From an uncultured Bacteroidales bacterium (lineage in GTDB: Bacteria > Bacteroidota > Bacteroidia > Bacteroidales > UBA932): DNA of 9,567 nucleotides. Made by a program: the position numbers and the translations under genes. The notes below the pieces were generated by a model that saw only the letters and a list, made by a program, of their open reading frames with translations, did not search any database and was not told where the DNA came from. The stretch's first letter is position 1, and every line of letters starts with the position of its first letter. Location of the stretch: NCBI GenBank assembly GCA_902491795.1, contig CABUIX010000072.1:1-9567 (forward strand), written 5' to 3'. This document shows positions 1-9,300 of the stretch, piece by piece.

Positions 1-196
1 CGATGTAGTCGCACTTTTCCTCAAGCGTCATCTGCGACACAAGGTTCCATGCACGTTCGTCAATCTCTGAGGCATTCTTCCCCGCAGGAGATGTGTTGTC
101 AAGATAAAGTCCCTGAGCGAAAGCCCCTGAAACTGACAGAGACATGACGGAAAAGAGAAGGGCAAAAGAACGTTTGAGTGTTTTCATTTTTGTCAT
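1..196 (-). CDS. Exported glycoside hydrolase family 3 enzyme, N-terminal fragment (cut by window edge)
   Basis: Only the first 65 codons are present and the gene continues past the left edge. The translation opens with a basic n-region and a hydrophobic stretch (residues about 10-25) ending in AFAQ. This is a standard signal peptidase I site with no lipobox cysteine, so a periplasmic location is likely. After a short linker, residues about 44-60 contain IDERAWNLVSQMTLEEK, which matches the beginning of the GH3 N-terminal barrel (the usual form is RA..LVSQMTLEEK). Family knowledge says such enzymes are exo-acting beta-glucosidases, beta-xylosidases or related glycosidases. The exact specificity and the catalytic Asp lie outside the window. 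The start at 196 leaves 10 bases after the preceding stop. A second in-frame ATG at 187 (MKTLKRSF) is preceded by an A-rich run and is an equally good start. It is the sixth gene of the operon and would trim oligosaccharides imported by the SusC/D pair. The GH3 call rests on a short motif. Confidence 0.8.
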   Translation of the reverse strand, partial: MTKMKTLKRSFALLFSVMSLSVSGAFAQGLYLDNTSPAGKNASEIDERAWNLVSQMTLEEKCDYI

Positions 197-206
197 TTAA
201 GATGTG

Positions 207-1358
207 TTATTTGGACATATCCGTCACCTCGTAAGGCTTGCAGACCGCATTATGCGCTGCCGAGCGGGCGATTTTCGCCTTAATCTCATTCATAGAAGAC
301 GGCACGTATGAGGTTTCCTCCACATTCTTCCCGGAAATGGCTTCAAACCATGTGCATGCAGCCGTGTATCTTCCGTAAGTAAGTTCAAGATGGTAGCCGT
401 CGCGGTTGAAGGTGTCTCCAAGAGAAGATGTCCGTCCATTCTGAACCGCGGTGCCGGAAGGAACAAGCAGGTCAAAGGAATATGAACTGTTGTCCATAAC
501 CTTCTGCGCCACGTCAACGATGGCGTTGAACATGGTCATCTGATTGCTGTTATACTTCGGGAAATCAGAATGCGTCGAATTCGCCGCATAGGCCCAGGTC
601 GAGTGCCAGATGAGTTTCACATCATACTTTGAACGGGCACGGACGTAGTTCAGAATCTCCGGGAGATACGGAGAACATGTCTCATACTTGCCGGATAAAC
701 CACTTGCCTGCTGAAGGCTGATGTAGTCCCATGGTTCTTCGGCAAGAACAGTCGAAATCTTCACCCCTTTAGAGTTCGTCTTCTGACCATCCACAATCTT
801 GCGGTATTCGTATGCGGCCGCATCATTGTTGATATTGTTGTAGTGTCTCTCAAGGCTGCATCCTCCGATGTAGAGGTTGCCGATGATGACTTTTTTGCCG
901 GAAGCGGCAAAAAGTTCATATAGATACTGTTCAATGGCATCCTGAGAAAAACTGTTGCCTATTGCAAGGATTCGGAGAATGCCGTCGCCTTCTTCCTTGA
1001 CCTCCACGATAGCCTTTGCCTTGACGCTCTCACATTCGGCTATATAGACCAGCACAGTTGCCTTGCCGCCCTTTTCGGCCTTCAGCACAGCCCTGTTGCC
1101 GTCTTCCTTGAGCGAAAGGACGGTAGGATTAAGAGATTTCCACTTGTATGTAACCGAAACATCCGAAGACTTGTCTCCGACCAACGTGGCTGTAATCTCA
1201 GCAGTTTCTCCGACTGAAAGAGACGCCGGAACTTCGGACAATTCCATTGAGAGACCCGCATACGGGTCAATCTTGGCACAGGCAGTGCCGGGTGCAAACA
1301 CCGTAGTGACTGCAAGCACAGCCTGTGCGACCAATACTTTCTTTATTTTGCCAAACAT
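207..1358 (-). CDS. Exported Ig-like plus DUF4886 (SGNH-hydrolase-like) protein, putative carbohydrate esterase
   Basis: 383 residues. An export signal spans residues 1 to about 28. It could be cut by signal peptidase I after ACA (residue 28) or lipidated at Cys27, but Gly at -3 makes a poor lipobox. Residues about 37-121 read as a bacterial Ig-like (Big_2-type) domain, with SVGETAEITA and the GGKATVLVYI closing strand. The DUF4886 domain follows from about residue 128. It holds ILAIGNSFSQDA (GNS at 134-136, equivalent to the GDS block of SGNH hydrolases, with Ser136 the presumed nucleophile). It also holds IGGCSLERH near 165-172, SLQQASG near 215-221, and a late DGYHL with Asp320 and His323 as the likely rest of the triad. 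By analogy it would remove acyl groups from glycans, but no substrate is shown. The longest frame begins at a TTG at 1367. The ATG at 1358 is preferred because it directly opens a normal signal peptide. It lies 36 bases after the DUF4832 stop. Confidence 0.85.
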   Translation of the reverse strand: MFGKIKKVLVAQAVLAVTTVFAPGTACAKIDPYAGLSMELSEVPASLSVGETAEITATLVGDKSSDVSVTYKWKSLNPTVLSLKEDGNRAVLKAEKGGKATVLVYIAECESVKAKAIVEVKEEGDGILRILAIGNSFSQDAIEQYLYELFAASGKKVIIGNLYIGGCSLERHYNNINNDAAAYEYRKIVDGQKTNSKGVKISTVLAEEPWDYISLQQASGLSGKYETCSPYLPEILNYVRARSKYDVKLIWHSTWAYAANSTHSDFPKYNSNQMTMFNAIVDVAQKVMDNSSYSFDLLVPSGTAVQNGRTSSLGDTFNRDGYHLELTYGRYTAACTWFEAISGKNVEETSYVPSSMNEIKAKIARSAAHNAVCKPYEVTDMSK

Positions 1359-1394
1359 CCTATTCAAAACGATTTGTAATTATTTATGTTCAAA

Positions 1395-2984
1395 CTATCT
1401 TGCGGACACGGTCACCGCACCGGCACGCACCCATCCGTCTTCCGTCACACTCTTGGCTGTCGCTGCCGGGCGTATGCCTATGGCATTGTCCTGCGTCGTG
1501 TCGACGATACCTACTGCCCAAGTGTATGCTCCGACCGCAACGCCCTTGATCTCGACCTCGGTCTTATAGGAAGAAATCTCTCCTTTAAGCCATTTTGACA
1601 AATCAGCATCGGCTTCCACAAAAACCTTGACCGGTTTGTTTTTGCTGTCAAGGAGAGCAACGGCAGCCTTGTACTTATAGTTCCACTGTGGAAGATTGAC
1701 GGGACAATATCCCCATCCGAGGTTAGCCCAGCTGTGACCGACGGTCACCCTGTCGCCGAACTTTACCTGTGAAGGGAAGGAGACAGAAGTCGGATAGAGC
1801 CTGTAACCACCCTCCGCGACAAAACGTTCCACATACTCAAAGGCATTCTCGAACCAGGACTTCGTCTCGTCTCCCACACGGAAATCCATTGTGTTGACCT
1901 TCGCCTCCATAGATGAGTTGAATTCGCCTGCACGGACGTCTTCCGGATGCCCCTTGCGGTAGCCTGCAGGGTCGTTCCAGTACGAATGGCTGGAGACGAT
2001 GTAGCCGCCTTCCATGAGTATGGGCACCTTGTAGGCCCATTTCTTCGCGTAGGCTTTCTCCCAGTCGTTGTAGCCCCAGTCCTGATTGTTCATCCCGAAT
2101 GCATCGGAACGCAGACAGTATCCGTTGTCAAGTGCAATCTGGAGCACTCTCTCGCTGTCCGGCTGAGGGTTCTTGCCTTCGCTGACAGGATGCCCAATCT
2201 GGCGATGGTAGTTGATGACGAGCGGAACCTTGGTGAAGTTGTCCGCATACAGCTTCGTTATCCACTGCATCGTCCCGGCCTTGTACTCCGATGTCTTGTC
2301 CGACACGGCATTGTTCTGCTCGTAGCAGACATTATGGCCTTCGCCCCATTTTCCCAGCCCGTAAGCATCTATGAACGCTGTTTTCTTCGGGTCGTTGAAA
2401 CGTTCCGCGAATGCCTTCACGAATGTCTCGTAGTGTTTTCTCCAAATCGGATCCACGGCAAGCGGAGTCTTGCGGTCAGGATACTTGCTGTCAGACAGCC
2501 AATACTCAGCCCCGTCGTCAAAGACAAACTGCGGTGTATTCTCCCTCTGATCTCTGCCGTCCACCACGACACGGAACGCTATCGGAAGTTCAAGTTCTTC
2601 CGCCCGTTTGACCAATTTATAGATCTTGTTCGTCTGGTCATCCCAGGCATACTTGCCATTCGCAGGATTGAGGTTCTTCCAGCCTGTCCTGATGTAACAA
2701 GCAGAGGCGTAATCCCTTACATAGACTTCCTTTCCAAGTTCCGAAACATAGATTTTCGTGTCGAAATAGGACGGGTCCGCCGTACCGGAAACATACATGA
2801 CCCAACCATTGAGCGGATTCTTCAGAACAGTCTTCCTGTCAGGGCTTATCTTGACAGTTGTGTTGCCGGCAATATCGCCGCCATTCCCACCATTTCCGGA
2901 AGGCTTTTCCCCCTTCGCGCAAGCGCAGGCAGAAACAGCGGCAATCGCCAAGACAAGAAGTGTTTCTTTAATGGAGATATTCAT
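1395..2984 (-). CDS. DUF4832-type lipoprotein with glycoside-hydrolase-like barrel
   Basis: 529 residues. The signal peptide ends in AAVSACAC, giving a lipidation site at Cys20 or Cys22. A Gly/Asn-rich tether follows (residues about 28-41). The body starts with KNPLNGW (55-61) and an IRTGWKNLNP segment (98-107), the pattern seen at the start of DUF4832/DUF4874 proteins, whose N-terminal part resembles a TIM barrel. The YGLGKWGEGH segment (208-217) resembles the family GxWGEWH motif. Glu215 and Glu325 (in VPILMEGGY) are spaced like the acid/base and nucleophile of barrel hydrolases, which is my inference. From about residue 393 to the end is a beta-sandwich-like DUF4832 region (SWANLGWGYCPVNLPQW at 418-434). 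No activity is assumed. The open frame runs up to a TTG at 3020, but the ATG at 2984 starts the signal peptide and lies one base after the SusE-like stop (TGATATG), which suggests translational coupling. Position and lipidation fit a surface glycan-degrading role. Confidence 0.82.
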   Translation of the reverse strand: MNISIKETLLVLAIAAVSACACAKGEKPSGNGGNGGDIAGNTTVKISPDRKTVLKNPLNGWVMYVSGTADPSYFDTKIYVSELGKEVYVRDYASACYIRTGWKNLNPANGKYAWDDQTNKIYKLVKRAEELELPIAFRVVVDGRDQRENTPQFVFDDGAEYWLSDSKYPDRKTPLAVDPIWRKHYETFVKAFAERFNDPKKTAFIDAYGLGKWGEGHNVCYEQNNAVSDKTSEYKAGTMQWITKLYADNFTKVPLVINYHRQIGHPVSEGKNPQPDSERVLQIALDNGYCLRSDAFGMNNQDWGYNDWEKAYAKKWAYKVPILMEGGYIVSSHSYWNDPAGYRKGHPEDVRAGEFNSSMEAKVNTMDFRVGDETKSWFENAFEYVERFVAEGGYRLYPTSVSFPSQVKFGDRVTVGHSWANLGWGYCPVNLPQWNYKYKAAVALLDSKNKPVKVFVEADADLSKWLKGEISSYKTEVEIKGVAVGAYTWAVGIVDTTQDNAIGIRPAATAKSVTEDGWVRAGAVTVSAR

Positions 2985-2985
2985 A

Positions 2986-4338
2986 TCAGTCAAAACGAAT
3001 CTTATTGTTTCTTGCGTCAATAATGATTCGGCTGATCTTCACTGTGGAAGCCGGCTTCCACTTTCTGTTGCTGACAACAGTAACCGTGTTCATCCATTCG
3101 CCCATCTTGAGTTCCATGTCGGCTGTTGCAGCCACACCCGGTTCAGATGCCGGCACAAATGCCAGAACCTTTGAAATAAACGTCATTCCGGCCCCGTTCT
3201 TGACAGGATCGTCTCCGCCTGTTCCTTCTCCTGCCCTGATATTGTCAACCTCGGCAGGTCCCTGAGCGACCTTGACGCAGAGCGCATCCTTCATGTTGAA
3301 CGACGCACCTGACCAGATGAGAATCATAGGGTCAACCTTCGACACCACAAACGGGAATGCCTTGCCTTTCCAGCTGTCCCAGCCTGTCATCGAATTGAGA
3401 TAGTAGTTGCCGGCCAGCAGGGTCTTCGTCAGAATCCATGATGCAGGATTCCTTCCCTCATAAGCAAACTCGACAGTCAGCGGTTCAAGTCTGTTCTTCG
3501 GAGAGAAGAACTTGACGGTCTTGTTCTCGATGTCGATTATAACCCTCCAGTAGCCCTCGACAGGAATCTTCCATGCAGGAAGAGTCGCACCGGCCTTAAG
3601 CTCCTTGACAACGGCATTGTACTGCGTGCCGGCCGGCTTTGAGTCAACCTGATCATTATCCGGAACTTCAACGCTTCCATCCGCAGGGCAGATATAGGAA
3701 GTCATTCCCTGATACTCGATAGGAATGGTCATTTCCCCTGCGCGGAGGTAGACTTCCTCGGCATAGATGTAGTCGCTTTCCGGGGTCTTGCCCATAGGCT
3801 TTCGTGTCGTGCCGGTCATTGCATCGCCGGAAAGGAATATACGGTCAGCATCAAAGGTGAGCGGGCGGAAAGGACGGACGCTGAAATCAATGGTCCTTAC
3901 CTCCGGCATCACATATTTTTCTCCGCCTTCCCATTTTGCAATGACCTTGAACTGCATGTTCACCGCACGCGAATAGTTCTTGTTCCACTTCTCCACGAGA
4001 AGATTCTGCAGTTCCTGAGTCGTGTATTCCTTGGTGAACACTCCGTCGTCAACTACCTGACGAACAGCATTGCTGAAGTCATTTCCTTCAACATCGAGGA
4101 AGGTAACGTATGTCACCAGATAGTCGTCAGGCATTTCTCTTGCCGGAGTCCACGTGAACGTCAAGGCAACTTTATCCACCTCCTCCGCATCAAGGACAAC
4201 ATCCCGTGCTGAGGCTTCGAGTGTCATGGTCTCGACAACATCGTACATACTTCTGTCCGGGCCCTGAAATCCGCCCTTGTCACAGGCAGCCAACGAAAGG
4301 AGACCGGCTACCGCGAATAATATATGTCTGTTTTTCAT
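2986..4338 (-). CDS. SusE-like outer-membrane surface lipoprotein (glycan binding)
   Basis: 450 residues. The signal peptide ends at LSLAAC with lipidation expected at Cys19. Residues about 34-155 resemble the SusE N-terminal Ig-like domain (VALTFTWTPA at 57-66, then FTKEYTTQELQNLL). Two further domains follow. Both end in a similar strand pattern, RVIIDIENKTVKFF at 265-278 and RIIIDARNNKIRF at 437-449, as expected for repeated SusE/SusF-type beta-sandwich binding modules. By family analogy it sits on the cell surface, binds the glycan and helps feed the SusC/D importer; it is not an enzyme. The sequence is divergent and the ligand is unknown, so aromatic binding residues cannot be assigned reliably. 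It lies between susD and the DUF4832 gene, 27 bases after the SusD stop. An alternative ATG at 4359 (MIKRVFD extension) is possible. I chose 4338 because it opens a compact signal peptide and is preceded by an A-rich stretch. Confidence 0.8.
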   Translation of the reverse strand: MKNRHILFAVAGLLSLAACDKGGFQGPDRSMYDVVETMTLEASARDVVLDAEEVDKVALTFTWTPAREMPDDYLVTYVTFLDVEGNDFSNAVRQVVDDGVFTKEYTTQELQNLLVEKWNKNYSRAVNMQFKVIAKWEGGEKYVMPEVRTIDFSVRPFRPLTFDADRIFLSGDAMTGTTRKPMGKTPESDYIYAEEVYLRAGEMTIPIEYQGMTSYICPADGSVEVPDNDQVDSKPAGTQYNAVVKELKAGATLPAWKIPVEGYWRVIIDIENKTVKFFSPKNRLEPLTVEFAYEGRNPASWILTKTLLAGNYYLNSMTGWDSWKGKAFPFVVSKVDPMILIWSGASFNMKDALCVKVAQGPAEVDNIRAGEGTGGDDPVKNGAGMTFISKVLAFVPASEPGVAATADMELKMGEWMNTVTVVSNRKWKPASTVKISRIIIDARNNKIRFD

Positions 4339-4365
4339 ATCGAATACTCTTTTTATCATTAGTGC

Positions 4366-6309
4366 CTACCATTCAGGGAACTGACGGAGATTTACGTTCT
4401 TGTCAATGTCGTCCTGAGGAATCGGCCACCAGTAGCTGATGAAGCGACGGGTCTGGTACTGAGTTCTCTTGTAGTAATCGTCCCTGTTAGACTTCGTCGC
4501 ACGCGAATCCATTCCGTAGAAAGGCCCGTTAAGAACTGTTGCAGCCTCTTTCCAGCGGCGGAGGTCATCGAAACGGTTGCCGGCCTCGCAGTTGAGTTCG
4601 ACACGCCTTTCTCTGTGAATGAGGTCGCGGAGAGTCTCGCCGTCGGTTGGCGGAACAATCATCTCGACACCGTCAGAATCGACACCCGTGCCATACTGAG
4701 GGATGCCTGCACGCTCCCTGATTTTATTCACATAGGAAAGAATCTCGTTCTTGTTTGCATCATACGTTCCCTTCGCGATGCTGTATTCATTCAAGCACTC
4801 GGCATATGAAAGATAGGCCTCCGCGAGGCGGTAGATTGCGCCGTGGCGTGTCTTGAACTTTCCGGAGCCGTCGCTCGGAATGGCTGACGGATCCACCATC
4901 TTCCTCACGAGGTAGCCCGCTGTAGGAGCATCGTGGCTCGGTCCTCCGTCCTGTCCGCCGGAGAAGAAGTCGGTGTATTTGTTGGAGGACTTGTGCTTGT
5001 CCTTGCCCCAATGATACTGCTCGTTGTAGAGAACTGAGATGTAGAATCTCGGCTCACGGTTGCAGTACATGTTGTAGGTGCCTTTGGTCGTTATCACGTG
5101 ATTTGTCTTCTGTCCCTCGACAGCACCCTGCTCGGCATAGAAGTATTTCGTGTCATCCTTGTAGTCTGCGGTTGAATAGCCAGTCTCGGTGTAACCGGAT
5201 GCCGGGTTGATGATTGGCTGTCCGTTCGCGCCGTATCCGGTGATAGGAACAAGACCGTTACTCATAAAGAAGGCGTCCACAAGGTTTTGAGTCACGCCGA
5301 TGGCACCCGCGCCACCCATGCTTCGAGGGTTGCACTGCCTGTCGAAATATGCGCCGCTGTCGTATGTCTTCGGGAATATGACTTCATGATTTCCCTGATC
5401 CCAACGCATGAGAACCGCGTTCATATAGGACATGTACGGGTCAACGCTGCCATTGTCAAGTCTCTCGACATAAAGTTCATAACCGTTTTCCTTGGCGGCC
5501 TCGATGACTTCCATGTTGGCATCGGCTGCCGTTCTCCACCTCTCAGGATCAAACTCCGTCGAGAAAAGCGGTGTTCCGTCACAGTTGACCATACCGGCAA
5601 GGTCAGGATTGCCGTTCACAAGCGGGCTGGCGGCAAAGGTGAGCAGACGGGCACGGACAGCAAGGCACATCACGGATGTGGCACGACCATACTTGTTTGC
5701 CTCCTCGTATGAAGCCGGAAGAATCTTGGAAGTCTCCTTCAGTTCTTGAGCCACCCAGTCAACAACCTCATAAAAAGGAGCTTGCTTGAGCTGCATGTCT
5801 GAAGCATTGGTTCCCTGAGCTGGGCCAGTAATCATCGGCACAGCGCCGTAGGTCGTCACAAGCATTGCATGATAGTACGCGATGAAGAAACGGCACTCGG
5901 CCTTCATCCACTCTATCTCCTTGGCTGAGACATCAAAAAGCGGGTGGGCATTCTCGATAAAGATGTAGGCAGAACGGATCCTCTTTGAGAATTCCTTCCA
6001 ATAGCTGATGATGCCACCCTGTGCCGGGGTAAAGTTACCGTTCTGATAGAGAATAGCCTTGAAGCCCTGCGACTCCCAACCGACAGGGGGCGTGAGGTCA
6101 TCGGCAATGGCAATGGCTCCGTCATAGTGGTAGAATGTCGGTATGCCATTGTAGATGTAGGCAAGCCAGCGCTCAAGGTTGGTCCTGTTCTCGAATGCAG
6201 TTTCGAGATCCAACTGGTCATCAGGCTGTTTGTCAAGGTAGTCACAGGAGACAGCCGAGAAAACGGCGATGAGACCTGCAATCAAATATGATAATTTAAG
6301 ATTTTTCAT
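4366..6309 (-). CDS. susD: SusD/RagB family nutrient-binding outer-membrane lipoprotein
   Basis: 647 residues, somewhat longer than the original SusD. The signal peptide ends at FSAVSC with lipidation at Cys22, followed by DYLDKQPDDQL, the usual SusD opening. The N-terminal SusD-like region includes the TPR-type helix MKAECRFFIAYYHAMLVTTY with GAVPMI after it (135-160). The C-terminal RagB/SusD domain includes YRLAEAYLSYAECLNEY, RERAGIP, and ERRVELNCEAGNRFDDLRRW (567-586), a hallmark of the family. The protein ends with WWPIPQDDID and NVNLRQFPEW, the typical terminus. SusD proteins form the lid on the SusC barrel and capture the glycan at the cell surface. Gly- and Ser-rich stretches in the middle (for example SGGQDGGPSHD) probably form surface loops. 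The first codon of the longest frame is GTG at 6312; the adjacent ATG at 6309 is the better start. It follows the susC stop by 12 bases. The gene symbol denotes family, not proven orthology to the starch system. Confidence 0.96.
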   Translation of the reverse strand: MKNLKLSYLIAGLIAVFSAVSCDYLDKQPDDQLDLETAFENRTNLERWLAYIYNGIPTFYHYDGAIAIADDLTPPVGWESQGFKAILYQNGNFTPAQGGIISYWKEFSKRIRSAYIFIENAHPLFDVSAKEIEWMKAECRFFIAYYHAMLVTTYGAVPMITGPAQGTNASDMQLKQAPFYEVVDWVAQELKETSKILPASYEEANKYGRATSVMCLAVRARLLTFAASPLVNGNPDLAGMVNCDGTPLFSTEFDPERWRTAADANMEVIEAAKENGYELYVERLDNGSVDPYMSYMNAVLMRWDQGNHEVIFPKTYDSGAYFDRQCNPRSMGGAGAIGVTQNLVDAFFMSNGLVPITGYGANGQPIINPASGYTETGYSTADYKDDTKYFYAEQGAVEGQKTNHVITTKGTYNMYCNREPRFYISVLYNEQYHWGKDKHKSSNKYTDFFSGGQDGGPSHDAPTAGYLVRKMVDPSAIPSDGSGKFKTRHGAIYRLAEAYLSYAECLNEYSIAKGTYDANKNEILSYVNKIRERAGIPQYGTGVDSDGVEMIVPPTDGETLRDLIHRERRVELNCEAGNRFDDLRRWKEAATVLNGPFYGMDSRATKSNRDDYYKRTQYQTRRFISYWWPIPQDDIDKNVNLRQFPEW

Positions 6310-6321
6310 CACGAAATGATT

Positions 6322-9300
6322 TTAGAATTTGAATTCGAGACCAGCTGAAATTGATTTCATAACCGGATAGGCCGCGCCAGTGTTAGAGGCGAGTTCCGGA
6401 TCCCAGAGCTTGAACTTAGAGAAAGTAAGCAGATTGGTTCCGCGCAGGTAGACTCTCGCGCTGGAAATGAAAGACCTCTCGGCAAACTTCTTCGGAAGCG
6501 AATATCCGATTTCGATGTTCTTGAGTCTGAGGAAACTCATATCCTTGAGCCACCATGTGGACGCCTGACTGTTGTTCGCGTTCACACCATAGTCAAGACG
6601 CGGATAGAATACGTTCTGACTCGGATTATCTTCCGTCCAACGGTCTGTATAGTTCGTGAAAATGTTGTAGGTAGTACCCTTGTTGGATGCAGGAATGATG
6701 TTTCCGGAAAGGATGTTCCAAGTCTTGCCAACTCCTTGAAAGAGAGCCGAGATGTCGAGGTCCTTCCAAGAGAACGTGAATCCGAAACCATACACCATCT
6801 CCGGGTTCTTTGTGCCGCCGATAGGTGATTTGTCATAGACATCAATCTTGCCGTCCCCTTTTACGTCCTTATACTTTATATCGCCAGGGCGAACCTTTGA
6901 CACAAGCGTGACGGTCGGAAGGTCAGAACGGAGTATTCCATTCTCGACATCCACGAAATCATCGTAGGTGTAGAGCCCCTCGTCGATGTATCCGAAGAGC
7001 TGCCCCACCGGATGTCCGGTCTCTGCCCTGTTGGTTCCAACCACTGCAGCCGGCTCGTCCATTTCGAGAATTGTATTGTGCGCGTATGTAAAGGTTCCCA
7101 TCGCGCTAATGAAGAAATCACGTCCGAACTGCTTTCTGATGTTAAGGGAAAGGTCAACACCCTGGTTCTTCACACGTCCGAAGTTCTGCCAAGGAGACTT
7201 GATAAATCCGGCGGTCATCGGAATGGAAGTCCTCTCCATGAAGATGTTGTTTCTGCGCTCGTCGAAGAAGTCCACCTGGAAGTCTGCGACCCCGTCCAAA
7301 AGGCCGATTTCAAAGCCGACGTCAGCCTTGTTCACCTTCTCCCAAGTAAGGTCCGGAACGGCGAAGTCACCCTCTGCCATACCGTTCTTGTTGTAATTGG
7401 ACTCATAGCCCCACCTGTACTCGCTGAGTGTGTTCCAGTCGTCCGTGATGGTTGAAAGGTAGGCGAAACGACGTCCGTCAAGGGAAGCGTTACCGGTCTG
7501 CCCGTATGACGCACGCAGCTTCAACTTTGAAAGGACGTGCTTCGCACCGGCCATGAACGGTTCCTCTGAAATGACCCATCCGAGAGCTCCTGAAGGGAAG
7601 AAACCGTATCTCTTGCCCGGAGCGAAGTTCTCCGAACCGTTGTAGCCGAAGTTGAACTCGGCAACATATCTGTTGGCATAGGTGTATGATGCCCTTCCTG
7701 CAAGACCCTGGTTTCTGTACGGAAGCTTTCCTCCGTTGTCATAGTTTCGTCTGTTAAAGAGGAGGAGACCGGAAACTGCATGCTTGCGATTGAATGTCCT
7801 GTCGTATGTGGCAGCGGCCTCAAGATAGACGCTCTTGTTTCCGAAAGTTCCAGAAGACGAATGACCGAGCGTATTGCTGCCATTTGATTTCACCGTGAGA
7901 ATGAGAGAGCCGTCCTCGTTACGTCCGGATGCGGGGTTGTAGATGGTAGGATTCATCGTGCGACTCACGGTTCCGGTTGAATAGCGGTCAAAGGAGAATG
8001 ACGCCCTGACCTTGAGACCTTCCGTGAGGAACTTGAGATCCTGTTCAAGAGTCACGAGCGTCTCAATCTTGCTGGCAGTCGTCCTGTTGTATCCGCGCTG
8101 TGTGGCCATAGCCCAGACATTCGACTCCTCCGTTCCGGCAATTTCGCCTGTAGAGTATTGAACCGGGAACTTGAAAGGAACCGCCCTGAAGGCACGGTTG
8201 AAGATTTCGCTCACGCTGTCAGGAGTGGAGTTGCGCTCCTGCATGTAGCCTCCGATGTTGATGCGGAGTTTGGTAGTGTTGGTCAGCTTTATGTCAACGT
8301 TGCTTCTGACATTGTAGCGCTGGAGCTTTATCGACGGGTCCCATTCCTTTGACTTGTCGTGCGTAAGGATTCCGTCTTCATTGTAGAATGCGCAGACCAT
8401 AGAGTATATAACCTTCTCGTTACCGCCGCTGATTTCTGCTGTGACTCGCTGATTGTCCGCCCAGTTCTTGGAGATTGCCTGAATCCAGTTCACGTCAGGA
8501 TAGATGTCCGGGTCATAGCCAGCCCTTGTCTTGGCAATCTGGTCCGTGTACATCGGGAGCGAACCGGTGTCCACAAGGACGTCATCAAGAAGCTGCATAT
8601 AGTCGGCCGCACCGATATATGACGGGAGCTTGACAGGCTGTGTGCCGGCGAACTCGGCCTTAATTGTAACTTTCGGCTTTCCGGCCTCACCGCGCTTGGT
8701 GTTGATGAGGATGACTCCGTTTGCACCGCGAACTCCATACACGGCACTCGCTGCCGCATCCTTGAGGACGGAGAACGATGCTATTTCTTCCGCATCAATC
8801 GTATCGAGGCTTCTCTCGATTCCATCGACAAGCACGAGCGGGTCTCCGCCAACTCCCTGAAAAGTGGAAATACCGCGAATCCAGAAAGTAGAATTGTCAT
8901 AGCCAGGCTCTCCGGAGCGCTGTATGGCAAGCACACCGGCAACGTTTCCCGCAAGGTTGTTGGTCAATGAACGCGATGTCGAGACCTTGAGGGCAGACGG
9001 TTCAATCGAAGTGATTGACGCGACGACAGATTCCTTCTTCTGCGTACCGTAGGCGACAACGACAGCATCATCTAGCTGCCCGATGTCCTCCACAAGTTCG
9101 ACATTGATTACTTTGCGTTCGCCGACAGTTTCCTCCTTTGTTACATAGCCGACAAAATCGAAAACGAGCACCGTCCATTTGTCGGGAACAACGATGGAAT
9201 AATTGCCGTCAAGATCCGTGATGGCATTTACGGATTTGTTGTTTTTGGCATAGACAGTAGCTGCGACGAGAGGTTCGCCCTTTTCATCCGTGACATTACC

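Noticed and set aside
1359..1394. AT-rich gap between the DUF4832 and DUF4886 genes as an internal promoter
   Set aside because: It is only 36 bases and holds no TTTG/TAnnTTTG pair with proper spacing; AT-richness alone is typical of Bacteroidales translation start regions.
1063..1569. Plus-strand open frame of 168 codons across the DUF4886/DUF4832 junction
   Set aside because: It overlaps two real genes on the opposite strand and its translation is low-complexity in Ser, Thr, Ala and Pro with no family resemblance.
1947..3023. Long plus-strand open frame (358 codons) opposite the DUF4832 gene
   Set aside because: It mirrors the well-supported minus-strand gene, has no recognisable domain or signal peptide, and such antisense frames are common in codon-biased genes.
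4339..4365. Possible terminator or promoter between susD and the susE-like gene
   Set aside because: The 27-base gap has no inverted repeat and no T-run after a stem; it is better explained as an ordinary operon spacer.
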